Of a DNA stretch of 64,000 nucleotides, positions 29,309 to 39,377 are shown piece by piece. Both the position numbers and the translations under genes were made by a program. The stretch is taken from assembly GCA_004298465.1 (NCBI GenBank), contig SCRT01000007.1:62001-126000 (forward strand). The letters run 5' to 3'. The first letter of the stretch is position 1; every line of letters begins with the position of its first letter. This stretch comes from Nevskiaceae bacterium (GTDB lineage Bacteria > Pseudomonadota > Gammaproteobacteria > Nevskiales > Nevskiaceae). A model generated the notes under the pieces. It was not told where the DNA came from and did no database searches. It worked only from the letters and a program-made list of their open reading frames with translations.

Positions 29309-31872
29309 TTGAACAGCACCTCTTTCATGCCGCCGGCAATCAGGGCGGCGGTATCCAGCAGGATGCGCGCCTGCCGCAGCCCACCCGGCGAGGCCAGATA
29401 ACGTGGTCGCCATTCCGGACCGAATTTTTCCTTGTAGCGCCGCAGGCCGTCGAAGTTGTAGAACGGTTCCCCATAGTGCTGCACCAGCAACCCAAGCTTG
29501 TGCCACAGCGGGGCCAGCGGATGCTTCTCCAGCCCCGCCAGAGGTGCCATGCCGAGGTTGAACCAGTGATAATCCCGGGTACAGGCCCACAGCGCCGTTT
29601 CGATGAACAGGTAGTCCATCACGCCGCGCGGCGCTGCACCGCCATGGCGCATGAGGTCAATGGAAACTTCCTCGCGTGAATGCCACAGGTTGGCAAAGGC
29701 AACAATGGCTTCGCCCTTGAACGCCGCCGCGACCCGGAAATTGCGCAGATAGTCCGGGTCGAAATTGCCGACCGAGAAGCCCTTTTCGGACACGGTTCTG
29801 GACAGCAGCCAGTCTTCCGAGATCAGGCGCAGCTCGTCCATGCGGGCCACGACTTCATCCGGCTCCAGCACGCGGAAGCTCAACCCTTCGCGTTCCCCCT
29901 TGCGCCGCGCCGTGCGCAGTTCCGCACGCTTTGGTCCGTCCAGCGAAAAGCCTTCCAGCGGCACACGGGCTTCCTCGCCGAGCTTGATGAGCGACAGCCC
30001 GAGATCCAGGTACAGCGGAAGCTGTGCAGCGCTGACCTCGTAGAACACCGGCCAGCCGTTGTTGCGATCGCATAGTTCGCGGAATCTCCACGCCAGCGCC
30101 TCGAAGCGTGCCGGGTTCCCAACCGGATCGCCGAGGGCCACCCAGCTCCGGCCGCTGCGCTGGTACATGATGAAGGCATCGCTTTCCGCGCTGAACAGGA
30201 ACTGCTTGTCACCCAGCAACGCGAGGTTCGCAACCGGTTCCTCTGCATCCGCCATGCAGCGCCGCGCCTGGTCAAGCTGCGTTGCCGTCGGCAGGTCGAC
30301 GCGCGGTCTCGATACGCCCAGCAGCTGCCAGAAGGCGTAGGCCGCCACCAGCATCACTGCTACCAGGCTGGCACGCAGCATGCGCGGCGCACCGGCGTGG
30401 AAGGCAAACTGCCACCAAAGCTCGTTCGCATAGTCGACGTGCCGATAGGCTTGCAGGCCGATCCAGATCACCGCCACCAGCACCAGTGCGACGTTCGTCA
30501 CCCACAGCGGTGAAAAACGTTGCGCCAGCAGCGGTGCGCGCCGGTAGAAACGCGTCCGCGCCAGCCACAGCAACCCGCCCACCAGCACCAGCACGATGGC
30601 GCCGACATAATCCACGCCCTTGAGCAGCTGGACGACGATTCCCGCGACGATCAGCATCTCGGTCAGCCACCACGCCCCGTCCAGGCGCCGTGACAAGCCA
30701 CGCGCCAGGATCAGCAGGCCGACGCCGACGACACTCGCCATCAGGTGCGAAATCTCGACCACCCCGAGCGGCACGAAATCACGCAGCCACGCCATGCGAT
30801 GGTGCGGAACCGGCACGCTGCCCGAGACCAGCAGCACGGCCCCGGCAATAAATACCAGCCCGGCCATGGCTTGCGGGATGAAGACACCGATCCAGTCATT
30901 CGCCGCCTGGATGGGTCGCAGGACATGGCTGCGCTGCTCGTTCCATTCGCGGGCAGCCAGCAAGGCAACGCCACAGGCCAGCGGCAACAGGTAGTACAAC
31001 GCGCGATACAGCAGCGCAGCCCCCAGCAAGGCAGCTCCGGAGGTGTGCGGCAACAGCAGCAGCAGGATGCTTTCGAACACCCCCAGCCCGCCGGGTACAC
31101 CACTGGCCACGCCCGCCGCGATCGCCAGCACGAACACGCCGACGAAACCCGGATAGCTGACCTCTAGACCGGCCGGCAGAAGGAAATACAAGGCGGCAGC
31201 GGCACAACAGAGGTCCGCGCCACCGATCGCCATCTGCGCAATCGACTGCCGCAACCCGGGCAGAGACAGGACGTGCCCGCGCACGTCGAGACGTGCATGT
31301 CCGGACGCCGTGAACGCCAGATAACCCGCAATCGCGGCCAGCAGAACGCCACCCGCCAGCCGCGCGTGCTGCGGCGTCACGTGCAACGCCGTTTGTGCGG
31401 CTTCAGCCTCGAACAACAATGACAGCGCCAGCAGCGCCGTCACGCCCAGCGTGAACGTCAACGCGCTCAACGCCACGACGCCCCCGACCTCCAGTGGCGT
31501 CAGCCCTTCCGCCGTGTAGCGGCGCAAGCGGATGGAGCCGCCGGAAATCGACGACAACCCAACATTCTGTCCCACCGCATAGGCGGTGAACGCCGTCTCG
31601 GCCACCCGCGAATAGGGCAGCGGATGGCGCAGCACCCTCAGCGCCAGCACGTCGTAGCCGGTCAACAAAATGTAGCTGCACACGACCCCGGCGAGCGCCA
31701 GCACGATGGCCAGCGGCGACGTCGCGACAAACTGCTGGATCACGTGCGACCACTGCAGATGGGACAGATGGTGATAGAGCACCACCATCGCCAGCGTGAA
31801 CACCGTCAGCGTGATGGCCGGCATCAGCCAGTTTCTGAGGGTCGACGACTTCACGGTTTCAGCCTTGGGCAT
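29305..31872 (-). CDS. mprF: Bifunctional aminoacyl-phosphatidylglycerol synthase/flippase MprF
   Basis: 855 residues from the ATG at 31872; a TTG 21 codons upstream is possible, and neither start has a strong ribosome site. About residues 15-510 are hydrophobic with more than ten helices: the flippase domain (SSISGGSIRLRRYTAEGLT, GVASGVPGGLGVFESILL). The soluble C-terminal part is the tRNA-dependent transferase (DUF2156/GNAT-like): GRSWVALGDPVGNP, LIKLGEEARVPLEGFSLDG and FNLGMAPLAGL. The enzyme puts lysine or alanine on phosphatidylglycerol and makes the membrane less anionic, which protects against cationic peptides. Coupled to acvB, whose product probably reverses the modification. Confidence 0.93.
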   Translation of the reverse strand: MPKAETVKSSTLRNWLMPAITLTVFTLAMVVLYHHLSHLQWSHVIQQFVATSPLAIVLALAGVVCSYILLTGYDVLALRVLRHPLPYSRVAETAFTAYAVGQNVGLSSISGGSIRLRRYTAEGLTPLEVGGVVALSALTFTLGVTALLALSLLFEAEAAQTALHVTPQHARLAGGVLLAAIAGYLAFTASGHARLDVRGHVLSLPGLRQSIAQMAIGGADLCCAAAALYFLLPAGLEVSYPGFVGVFVLAIAAGVASGVPGGLGVFESILLLLLPHTSGAALLGAALLYRALYYLLPLACGVALLAAREWNEQRSHVLRPIQAANDWIGVFIPQAMAGLVFIAGAVLLVSGSVPVPHHRMAWLRDFVPLGVVEISHLMASVVGVGLLILARGLSRRLDGAWWLTEMLIVAGIVVQLLKGVDYVGAIVLVLVGGLLWLARTRFYRRAPLLAQRFSPLWVTNVALVLVAVIWIGLQAYRHVDYANELWWQFAFHAGAPRMLRASLVAVMLVAAYAFWQLLGVSRPRVDLPTATQLDQARRCMADAEEPVANLALLGDKQFLFSAESDAFIMYQRSGRSWVALGDPVGNPARFEALAWRFRELCDRNNGWPVFYEVSAAQLPLYLDLGLSLIKLGEEARVPLEGFSLDGPKRAELRTARRKGEREGLSFRVLEPDEVVARMDELRLISEDWLLSRTVSEKGFSVGNFDPDYLRNFRVAAAFKGEAIVAFANLWHSREEVSIDLMRHGGAAPRGVMDYLFIETALWACTRDYHWFNLGMAPLAGLEKHPLAPLWHKLGLLVQHYGEPFYNFDGLRRYKEKFGPEWRPRYLASPGGLRQARILLDTAALIAGGMKEVLFK

Positions 31873-31959
31873 GGCAATGGCGGCGTCAGGCCGCTGGTGG
31901 TTCCAGACGGCTGCGCCTGACCGCAGGCGCAGCAAGGCAGCACCCGGCCCGGTGGCGGA

Positions 31960-32919
31960 TCAGTCCAGCGCGTAGCGGAATTCCCGCTTGAAGCGATGGC
32001 GGAATTCTTCCGGTGTCGTCTCGTGGTTCTGTGGGCCGGGGCGCTCGATCTTGATGGCGCCCATCAGCGAAGCAATGCGGCCGGAAGTCGGCCAATCCAT
32101 TCCGTTCAGCAAGCCGTAGAGCAACCCGCCGCGATAGGCATCGCCACAGCCGGTCGGGTCGGCCAGCGATTCCGCATGCGCACAGGGGATGTCATGGACC
32201 TTTCCTCCGGTGTGGATCTGGGAACCCTTCCCGCCGTGCGTCACGATCAGGGCCTCCACGCGTTCAGCAAGCTGCGCCAGCGTCAGATCGGTGCGCCGCG
32301 TCAGCAATTCAGCCTCGTAGTCATTGACCGCCACGTAGCGGGCCTGCTCGACAAAGGTCTTGAGCTCATCGCCATCGAACATCGGCAGCCCTTGCCCCGG
32401 ATCGAACAGGAACGGAATGCCCGCTTCGGCGAGCTGGCGCGCATGGTCCACCATACCCTGCCGCCCATCCGGAGAAACCGTCGCAAAGCGCACCTGGCTG
32501 CCATTGAACTCGGTCACGGCGTGTTGGGTGTGCGCAAAGCTCATCGCCCCGGGGTGGAAGGCGGTGATCTGGTTGTCGTCCATGTCGGTAGTAATGTACG
32601 CCTGCGCGGTATACGCGTCGGGAACGACCTTCACCAGTCCACGCTCGATGCCGATGTGGTCCAGGCGATGCGCGTAATCGTCGAAATCGTGACCCACCGT
32701 CGCCATCGGCAACGCGTTGCCACCAAGCAGGTGCAGGTTGTACGCGATGTTCCCCGCCGTTCCGCCGAACTCGCGGCGCAGCTTCGGCACCAGGAACGAC
32801 ACGTTCAGCATATGGACCTTGTCCGGGAGGATCTCGTTCTTGAACTGGCCGGAGAAAACCATGATCGTGTCGTAAGCGACCGACCCACAGATCAACACCG
32901 CGTCTTGCTGATTGCCCAT
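31960..32919 (-). CDS. PfkB-family carbohydrate/nucleoside kinase
   Basis: 319 residues, a ribokinase-like fold. Signatures: EFGGTAGNIAYNLHLLGG near the N-terminus and the catalytic DPTGCGDAYRGGLLYGL near the C-terminus, where Asp is the general base and the GCGD turn forms the anion hole (GAGD in most members). Close relatives are often called adenosine kinase, but substrate cannot be read from the sequence. It is followed after 87 nt by mprF on the same strand and lies 79 nt after gcvPB; joint transcription is possible. Confidence 0.85.
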   Translation of the reverse strand: MGNQQDAVLICGSVAYDTIMVFSGQFKNEILPDKVHMLNVSFLVPKLRREFGGTAGNIAYNLHLLGGNALPMATVGHDFDDYAHRLDHIGIERGLVKVVPDAYTAQAYITTDMDDNQITAFHPGAMSFAHTQHAVTEFNGSQVRFATVSPDGRQGMVDHARQLAEAGIPFLFDPGQGLPMFDGDELKTFVEQARYVAVNDYEAELLTRRTDLTLAQLAERVEALIVTHGGKGSQIHTGGKVHDIPCAHAESLADPTGCGDAYRGGLLYGLLNGMDWPTSGRIASLMGAIKIERPGPQNHETTPEEFRHRFKREFRYALD

Positions 32920-32998
32920 ATTCAAACTCGGTTGTTCATGGTTTCGTCCGGCCCGTCCCAAAGCTCCGGGCGTTCGCCGTCACGCGAAGTAGCCGACT

Positions 32999-34474
32999 TC
33001 AGACACCGGCTTCGACAACAGCTGGCTTCCAGGCAATGTCGAGGTGACGGGCTGCACGTACGTCGTCAAGACGGCGTACCGGCTGCGTCCACGGGGCGCC
33101 GTGGAGTTTCGCCATGTCGGCTTTCGCTTCATCCCAGATGCTGCACAACGCGTCCGCAAATGCGTCGAGCGTGTCCTTGTCTTCCGTTTCGGTCGGCTCG
33201 ATGAGCAGGCATTCCGGAATCAGCAACGGAAAGTAGATCGTCGGCGCGTAGTAGCCGTAGTCGAGCAGGCGCTTGGCTACGTCGGTGGCCGTGAGTCCCA
33301 GTTCTTCCTTCTGCTTTTTGAGTGTGACGATGAACTCGTGGCTGCAGCGGCGTTTCGGGAACGCGAGCTCGAAGCCACGCTGCGCCAGCCGCGCCGCCAG
33401 GTAGTTGGCGTTGAGCGTGGCAAATTCGGAAACCCGCCGCATGCCGTCACGCCCAAGCAGTCGCGAATACACATAGGCCCGCAGCAGCACGCCAACGTTG
33501 CCGGCAAACGCCGACAGGCGGCCGATGCTGTGAGGGCGGTCGCTCTCGTCCAGCATGCGGAAACTGCCGCCCGCATCCTGCGCAACGAACGGCAGCGGCA
33601 GATAAGGCAGCAGCCGCTTCGACACGCCCACCGCGCCGGCACCCGGCCCACCACCACCGTGCGGCGTGGAGAAGGTCTTGTGCAGGTTCATGTGCAGGAC
33701 GTCGAAGTCCATGTCGCCCGGCCGCACGCGGCCGAGGATGGCATTCAGGTTCGCGCCGTCGTAGTACAGCAACCCGCCGGCGTCGTGGACAATCTTCGCG
33801 ATGTCCGCGATGTGGCGTTCGAACACACCGAGCGTGCTGGGGTTCGTGAGCATGATGCCAGCCGTCCGCGGCCCCACGGCTGCACGCAGCGCATCGAGGT
33901 CGATGTCGCCCGCCGCATCCGTCGGGATCTCGCGCACCTTCAGCCCGACCATGCTGGCCGTCGCCGGGTTCGTGCCATGTGCGGCATCTGGCACGATGAT
34001 CTCGTCACGCGCCGTGTCGCCACGTGCCGCGTGATAGGCCGCGACCATCTTCACGCCTGCGAACTCGCCTTGCGCGCCCGCCATCGGCGCGAGGCTGACA
34101 CCAGCCATGCCGGTGACGTGCATCAAGATGTCCTGCAGCTCGTACAGGCAGGCCAGCACGCCCTGGCTGCAGCGCGCCGGCGCCAGCGGATGGTGGCCGA
34201 GAAAACCCGGCAGCATCGCCAGCTGATTGCACGCACGAGGGTTGTATTTCATCGTGCACGAACCCAGTGGATAGAAGTTCGTGTCGATGCCGAAGTTCAG
34301 GCGCGACAGGCGCGTGTAATGCCGCACGGCCTGCAATTCAGAGACTTCCGGCAACGCCGGTGCCGTACGCCGCCGCAATGCCGCCGGTACGTCCACCGCC
34401 ACATGCGACAACGGCGCCTGCGCCGCCGCGCGCCGTCCAGGTCGAGACAGCTCGAAGATGAGTTTTTCGGTCAT
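32999..34474 (-). CDS. gcvPB: Glycine dehydrogenase (decarboxylating) subunit 2
   Basis: 491-residue C-terminal half of the P-protein as a separate polypeptide. It holds the pyridoxal phosphate lysine in [18 protein letters not shown] and the motif [15 protein letters not shown]. With GcvPA it decarboxylates glycine and loads aminomethyl onto lipoyl-GcvH. The ATG at 34474 starts 28 nt after the tpx stop; no strong ribosome site is visible. Escherichia uses a single 957-residue GcvP, so the split form is notable in this otherwise Escherichia-like gene order. Confidence 0.95.
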   Translation of the reverse strand: MTEKLIFELSRPGRRAAAQAPLSHVAVDVPAALRRRTAPALPEVSELQAVRHYTRLSRLNFGIDTNFYPLGSCTMKYNPRACNQLAMLPGFLGHHPLAPARCSQGVLACLYELQDILMHVTGMAGVSLAPMAGAQGEFAGVKMVAAYHAARGDTARDEIIVPDAAHGTNPATASMVGLKVREIPTDAAGDIDLDALRAAVGPRTAGIMLTNPSTLGVFERHIADIAKIVHDAGGLLYYDGANLNAILGRVRPGDMDFDVLHMNLHKTFSTPHGGGGPGAGAVGVSKRLLPYLPLPFVAQDAGGSFRMLDESDRPHSIGRLSAFAGNVGVLLRAYVYSRLLGRDGMRRVSEFATLNANYLAARLAQRGFELAFPKRRCSHEFIVTLKKQKEELGLTATDVAKRLLDYGYYAPTIYFPLLIPECLLIEPTETEDKDTLDAFADALCSIWDEAKADMAKLHGAPWTQPVRRLDDVRAARHLDIAWKPAVVEAGV

Positions 34475-34502
34475 GAAATTCGCCGACGAATGCAGCGTCC
34501 AC

Positions 34503-35006
34503 TCAGCCGGCCAGCGCCTTGAGCGCGGCATCGTAGTTCGGCTCGTCCGCGACTTCATGAACGAGCTGGGTGTAGAGAATCTTGTCGTGTTCGTCCAACA
34601 CCACGACGGCGCGTGCCAGCAGCCCGGCCAGCGGGCCGGTCTGGATTTCCAAGCCATAGTCCTTGCCGAACTGGCGCCCACGCAGCAGCGACAGCGTGGT
34701 GACGTTGGCAATCCCCTCGGCCCCGCAGAAACGCTGCTGGGCAAACGGCAGGTCCGCGGAAATGCACAGCACGACGGCATTGCCGAGACTCGCTGCCTTC
34801 TGGTTGAATTTGCGTACCGACGTCGCGCAAGTCGGCGTGTCAATGGACGGGAAGATATTCAGTACCTTGCGCTTGCCGGCAAAGTTGCCCAGGGTCACGT
34901 CTTCCAGCTTGGCGTTGACGAGCTTGAAATGCGGCGCTGCCTTGCCGGTCGCGGGCAGTTCGCCCACGGTGGTGAAGGCGTTGCCGTGAAGGGTGATATT
35001 GGCCAT
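34503..35006 (-). CDS. tpx: Thiol peroxidase (atypical 2-Cys peroxiredoxin)
   Basis: 167 residues, the usual Tpx length. The peroxidatic Cys60 lies in [16 protein letters not shown] and the resolving Cys94 in [11 protein letters not shown], the Tpx arrangement. It reduces organic hydroperoxides using thioredoxin. GGAGAA precedes the ATG at 35006. It sits between gcvPA (27 nt away) and gcvPB (28 nt away) on the same strand, so it should be cotranscribed with the glycine cleavage genes. Confidence 0.96.
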   Translation of the reverse strand: MANITLHGNAFTTVGELPATGKAAPHFKLVNAKLEDVTLGNFAGKRKVLNIFPSIDTPTCATSVRKFNQKAASLGNAVVLCISADLPFAQQRFCGAEGIANVTTLSLLRGRQFGKDYGLEIQTGPLAGLLARAVVVLDEHDKILYTQLVHEVADEPNYDAALKALAG

Positions 35007-35033
35007 GGGATTCTCCGATTCAGTCGATGATAG

Positions 35034-36386
35034 TCAGGCGGCAAGGATTCCGGACAGGGTTCGGACATAGCACTCCATGTCTTCCGCCGTGCGCACTTCC
35101 GTCGCACACGTCAGGATACAGTCCTTCAGGCTTGGATAGTACGAACCCAGCTCAATGCCGCCGAGCACACCTTGCGCCGCAAGCTGTTCCAGCACCGGTG
35201 CCGCCGCCTGCGGCAGCCGCAATACCGCCTCGTTGAACGGCTGGGTGGCATCGAATACCCGGCGCACGCCCGGAATGGCGCACAGGCGCTCCGCCAGTGC
35301 CCGGGTGTTTGCCACGCTCGCTTCCGCCACGCGCTGCAGGCCGTCCGGGCCCAGCAGCGCCATGTGGATCGTGGCCGCCGTCACCAGCAGGCCCTGGTTC
35401 GTGCAGATGTTGGACGTGGCCCGCGCCCGGCGGATGTGCTGCTCGCGCGCCTGCAGCGTCAGCGTGTAGCCGGGCTTGCCTTCGACATCGACGGTGCGGC
35501 CGACGATGCGCCCCGGCATCTGCCGAACAAGTTTTTGCCGGCAGGTGAGGAAACCGAAATACGGCCCGCCGAAGGACAGCGGCGCACCCAGCGACTGGCC
35601 GTCGCCACAGCAGATATCCGCCCCTTCAGCACCCCATGCGCTGGGCGGCTTGAGCAACGCCAGCGCCACCGGGTCGACAGCGGCAATGACCAGCGCGCCC
35701 CGCGCATGGGCCCAGTCCGTCAGGGCATCGACGTCTTCCAGCGTGCCGAAGAAATTCGGCTGCGGAATGACGACCGCCGCGATCTCACCCGCTTCCGGCG
35801 GCAGCACGCAGGTGCCATGCGCAGCATCGAACGCGGCTTCCACGACCTGTACGCCGCGGTTGTCGACGAGGGTATGCAGCACCTGGCGGTAGCGCGGGTT
35901 CACGCCTGCCGGCACCAGCACCCGGGCGTCGCCGGCCGGTGCTTTCAGCCGCACCGCCATCAGGACCGCTTCCGCCAATGCCGAAGCACCGTCGTACATG
36001 GAAGCGTTCGACACGTCCATGCCGGTCAGCGTGCACATCATGCTCTGGAATTCGTAGAGTAGTTGCAGCGTGCCTTGGCTCGCCTCCGCCTGATACGGCG
36101 TGTAGGCGGAATAGAACTCGCCGCGCGTGGTGATTTCCCACACGGCCGCCGGGATATGCCGTTCGTAGGCGCCGGCACCGCAGAAGTTCAGCAGCGTGTC
36201 GTCCTGCGCCGCCCGCGCCCGCATGATGCGCACGATCTCCATTTCCGGCACCGCGGCGGGAACGTCCGCCAGTGCACCGCACTTCAACGCAGCAGGAATC
36301 TCGTCGAACAGCGCTTCCGTGGTCGGCGCGCCGATGACGGCGAGCATGTCGCGGATATCTTCTGGTGTATGGGGAACGAACGGCAT
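35034..36386 (-). CDS. gcvPA: Glycine dehydrogenase (decarboxylating) subunit 1
   Basis: 450-residue N-terminal half of the P-protein. Family segments: [15 protein letters not shown], the [23 protein letters not shown] loop (family-specific), [21 protein letters not shown], and [16 protein letters not shown]. It lacks the pyridoxal lysine, which is on GcvPB, and acts as its structural partner in a heterotetramer. 158 nt of noncoding sequence separate it from gcvH. Confidence 0.95.
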   Translation of the reverse strand: MPFVPHTPEDIRDMLAVIGAPTTEALFDEIPAALKCGALADVPAAVPEMEIVRIMRARAAQDDTLLNFCGAGAYERHIPAAVWEITTRGEFYSAYTPYQAEASQGTLQLLYEFQSMMCTLTGMDVSNASMYDGASALAEAVLMAVRLKAPAGDARVLVPAGVNPRYRQVLHTLVDNRGVQVVEAAFDAAHGTCVLPPEAGEIAAVVIPQPNFFGTLEDVDALTDWAHARGALVIAAVDPVALALLKPPSAWGAEGADICCGDGQSLGAPLSFGGPYFGFLTCRQKLVRQMPGRIVGRTVDVEGKPGYTLTLQAREQHIRRARATSNICTNQGLLVTAATIHMALLGPDGLQRVAEASVANTRALAERLCAIPGVRRVFDATQPFNEAVLRLPQAAAPVLEQLAAQGVLGGIELGSYYPSLKDCILTCATEVRTAEDMECYVRTLSGILAA

Positions 36387-36544
36387 ATCAGAACCTGAAA
36401 TAACGATACGGTGCCCGGCACCGCTTCAATCATCCATCGCGCCGTGCAGGCGCGCATGGGACCATGCTGCAATGGGCTTCACCAAGATGGACGCTGCCCG
36501 GTTATCGGCAGTGCGTCCAGATCGCGGGTTTTCGCAGCAGCCGA
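36387..36544 (-). promoter_or_regulatory. gcvH-gcvPA spacer with two hairpins
   Basis: 158 noncoding nt inside an otherwise tight operon. GGACGC (36489-36494) plus TGCC (36495-36498) pair with GGCA (36507-36510) and GCGTCC (36513-36518), with a two-base bulge and an 8-base loop. CGGTGC (36409-36414) pairs with GCACCG (36418-36423). Neither is followed by a T-run, so they may be RNA processing or stability elements that set different levels of gcvH and gcvPA. I found no glycine riboswitch sequence. Confidence 0.4.
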
Positions 36545-36934
36545 TCAGCCTGCGGCAAGAACCGCTTCGTAGCCAGCGGCATCCAGCAGCCGGTCGACGG
36601 CCGCGATATCGTCCGCACGCATCTTCCATAGCCAGCCTTCGCCGTAGGGGGCGTCGTTGAGCAGCTCCGGCTTGTCGGCCAGCGCCGCATTCGCCTCGAG
36701 CACCGTGCCGGCCACCGGCGCATAGATGTCGGAAGCGGCTTTCACGGACTCGACGACTGCACAACTTTCTTCGGCTGCGAGCTTGCGTCCGGCCGCCGGC
36801 GTCTCCACGAAAACGACGTCACCGAGCGCATCCTGCGCGTGGTCCGTGACTCCGATGACGAGCGTCCCGTCCGCGAGTTTCCGAACCCACTCGTGGGATT
36901 TCACGTACTTGAGATCTGCAGGGACGTTGCTCAC
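36545..36934 (-). CDS. gcvH: Glycine cleavage system H protein
   Basis: 129-residue lipoyl carrier that shuttles the aminomethyl group between P, T and L proteins. Lipoylated Lys65 lies in VESVKAASD. HEWVRKLADGTLVIGVTDHAQ is the usual N-terminal part. The start is GTG at 36934 with GGAGAG seven bases upstream; no ATG fits the family's N-terminus. It starts 91 nt after gcvT. The L protein would be an Lpd, perhaps the one at 1.06 kb. Confidence 0.96.
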   Translation of the reverse strand: MSNVPADLKYVKSHEWVRKLADGTLVIGVTDHAQDALGDVVFVETPAAGRKLAAEESCAVVESVKAASDIYAPVAGTVLEANAALADKPELLNDAPYGEGWLWKMRADDIAAVDRLLDAAGYEAVLAAG

Positions 36935-37025
36935 GACCGCTCTCCGTAAAAGTGGTTGCCGAGGGGGTGATATTGTACTGCGAACACTCCGCAGGGCTGC
37001 CTGTCGCGACCCGTCGACCGCAGGT

Positions 37026-38120
37026 TCAGACCAGCGCCTTGCCATTGCGCACGAATGGCGCCTTCACCTGCTTCAACGGCAACCAGCGGCCGCGGATTTC
37101 CACCTCGAACGGCGCGCTGGCCTGCGCGTCCACACGTGCAAAGCCGATGGACTGTTTCAGCGTCGGGGCAAAGCCGCCGCTGGAAAGTTGGCCCACGTCC
37201 CGCTGCGCAGCATCGCGTACCGGCATATGGGCGCGCAGCACGCCGCGGCCGTCCAGCATCACCGCCACCATCCGCCTTGGCGGCGACGCGCGCTGTTTTT
37301 CCAGCGCGGCCCGGCCGATGAAGGCACGGTCTTCCGGCACCCACGCCACCGTCCAGCCCAGCCCGCATTCCAGGGGCGACACCGTCTCGTCCATGTCGTT
37401 GCCGTACAGGTTCATGCCGGCTTCCAGGCGCAGCGAGTCGCGTGCGCCAAGGCCGCAGGGCATGGCGCCATCGGCCAGCAATGCGTTCCACAGCGCCACG
37501 ATGTCCGCGTGCGGCAGCACCAGCTCGAAGCCGTCCTCGCCTGTGTAGCCGGTGCGCGAAACGTACCATTCGCCTTCCCACGCAGCCGTGAACGGCTTGA
37601 GCGCGAACGCCCGCTCACGCAACGCCGCCGGCAGGTGTGGCACCACCAGCGTGCGCGCCTGCGGACCCTGTACAGCGAGGATGCCGAGGTCGGTGCGCTG
37701 CTTCACCGTCACGCCATACGCTGCGGCGTGGGTCTGAAACCACGCGATGTCCTTGTCCGCGGTGCCGGCGTTCACCACGCTGCGGAACGCGTCCCCGTCC
37801 CGGCGCGTGACGATGAGATCGTCGATCACACCGCCTTCCGGGTTCAGCAAACAGGTATAGCGCGCGCCCCCCGGCGCGGACAGCTTTGCCACGTCGTTCG
37901 CCAGCAGGTGGCGCAGGAAATCCGCCGTCCGCGCGCCGGAGAAGTCCACCGCCTGCATGTGGCTGACGTCGAACATGCCACAGGCAGTACGCACGGCGTG
38001 GTGTTCATCGAGGGCGGAGCGGTATTGCACCGGCATTTCCCAGCCGGCGAAATCCACAAGCTTCGCACCCAGGGCAGCGTGTGCATCGTGCAAGGCGGTT
38101 TTCTTCAGCATCTGCGACAT
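37026..38120 (-). CDS. gcvT: Glycine cleavage system aminomethyltransferase (T protein)
   Basis: 364 residues. It releases ammonia from aminomethyl-lipoyl-GcvH and gives methylene-tetrahydrofolate. Motifs: HAALGAKLVDFAGWEMPVQY, FDVSHMQAVDFSG, YTGEDGFELVLP and the catalytic Asp/Arg region CGLGARDSLRLEAGMNLYG. An internal ATG three codons downstream is an alternative start. The 96-nt gap before it lacks a recognisable glycine riboswitch. First gcv gene after ubiI, as in Escherichia. Confidence 0.96.
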   Translation of the reverse strand: MSQMLKKTALHDAHAALGAKLVDFAGWEMPVQYRSALDEHHAVRTACGMFDVSHMQAVDFSGARTADFLRHLLANDVAKLSAPGGARYTCLLNPEGGVIDDLIVTRRDGDAFRSVVNAGTADKDIAWFQTHAAAYGVTVKQRTDLGILAVQGPQARTLVVPHLPAALRERAFALKPFTAAWEGEWYVSRTGYTGEDGFELVLPHADIVALWNALLADGAMPCGLGARDSLRLEAGMNLYGNDMDETVSPLECGLGWTVAWVPEDRAFIGRAALEKQRASPPRRMVAVMLDGRGVLRAHMPVRDAAQRDVGQLSSGGFAPTLKQSIGFARVDAQASAPFEVEIRGRWLPLKQVKAPFVRNGKALV

Positions 38121-38216
38121 CCCCGATGAATCGCGGCAAGCCCCCGCGAAGGACGCTGGGCATTATCCGACACCTGCGACAGGGGTGCCGGCCGCTAACC
38201 GCTCACTGCCCTCCGC

Positions 38217-39377
38217 TTACAGTGTCGCCTGCCGTCCCAGCCAGGCCTTGAGTGGCGCGAACGCGTCCACCGCGCCCATGCCGGCACCGAGCAGCGGCCG
38301 CAGAACGCTGGCCCGTGCATCGAAAAGCTTTTGCAGGCCGTCGGTCACAGCCAGCATTTCCGTGGCTGCCGCGCGGCGCGCACGAGCGTAGCGTTGCAGC
38401 GTGCGGCGCGCCGCCCAATCGCGGCCGCCGGCACGTGCCTGTTTCAGCGTTTCGCACAGGCTCGCTACATCGCCAAAACCGAGGTTCACGCCCTGCCCGG
38501 CCAGCGGGTGTACGGTGTGCGCGGCATCGCCGACGAGCACAAAACCGTCATTGGCGTAGTGCTGCGCCTGCAGCAAGCGTAGCGGAAAATCCAGCCGCGG
38601 CGTCGGTGTGTGGAACGCACCCAGCACTTGCACGGCGGCCGCCAGCGCGGCGCAGAATGCGGTGTCATCCAGCGCCAGCAGTTCCCGCGCGCGCGCCTCG
38701 TCCACCGACCACACGATGGAAACCCGCCCGTCCGCCAGCGGCAGCAGGGCCAGCGGGCCGGTCTTCAGGAAACGCTGCCACGCTGTGTATTCGTGGGCAT
38801 TCTCGACGTGGACGTTGCACACGATGCCGCGTTGGGCATAGCGCCAGCCAAGCGTCTGGATGCCGGCTGCGGTACGCAGGCTGGAGTCCGCGCCGTCCGC
38901 CGCCACCACCAGCGCGGCCTGCAGCACGCGGCCATCCGCGAGCCCCACGCCCCCTGCAGCCATCTCCACGGTGCCGGCGTTCGGGAAAACCTCTACGTTT
39001 GCATAGCTGAGCGCCGCCCACAGGCGATCCACGAGCAAGGGATGCTCGACGATCCAGCCGAGTTCTGGCAGCGCCAGCGCGCGGGCATCGAAGCGCAGGC
39101 CGCGAGTCGCCTCGTCCACCCACACGCGCATCGTGTCGTACGGCGAAATCCGCTGCAGGTTGCGCCATACGCCGAGGCTTTCCAGAAGCCGCCGCGACGC
39201 CTGCGAAAGCGCATACACCCGCGACGAACAGGCGGAATGCATGTCGAACGCAGCCGGTGCGGCCCCGCGTTCCACGAGCGCAACCCGAAAACCGGCACGC
39301 GCCAGCCCCAGTGCCGCCGCCGCACCGACCGGGCCTCCGCCCACCACCACGATGTCGTATGCCGTGCCGGCCATCAT
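38217..39377 (-). CDS. ubiI: UbiH/UbiF/VisC-family FAD hydroxylase, probable UbiI
   Basis: 386-residue class A flavoprotein monooxygenase. Rossmann IVVVGGGPVGAAAALGLA at residues 9-26, the DG motif VAADGADSSLR, and the second FAD motif VGDAAHTVHPLAGQGVNLGFGD. In Escherichia the gene between ubiH and gcvT is ubiI (visC), which hydroxylates C5 of the ubiquinone precursor; position and sequence agree. The first codons overlap the ubiH stop by 4 nt. UbiF-type activity cannot be excluded. Confidence 0.88.
   Translation of the reverse strand: MMAGTAYDIVVVGGGPVGAAAALGLARAGFRVALVERGAAPAAFDMHSACSSRVYALSQASRRLLESLGVWRNLQRISPYDTMRVWVDEATRGLRFDARALALPELGWIVEHPLLVDRLWAALSYANVEVFPNAGTVEMAAGGVGLADGRVLQAALVVAADGADSSLRTAAGIQTLGWRYAQRGIVCNVHVENAHEYTAWQRFLKTGPLALLPLADGRVSIVWSVDEARARELLALDDTAFCAALAAAVQVLGAFHTPTPRLDFPLRLLQAQHYANDGFVLVGDAAHTVHPLAGQGVNLGFGDVASLCETLKQARAGGRDWAARRTLQRYARARRAAATEMLAVTDGLQKLFDARASVLRPLLGAGMGAVDAFAPLKAWLGRQATL

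Noticed and set aside
38121..38216. Possible glycine riboswitch upstream of gcvT
   Set aside because: The 96-nt gap lacks the conserved core sequences of the glycine aptamer and is too short for the usual tandem form.
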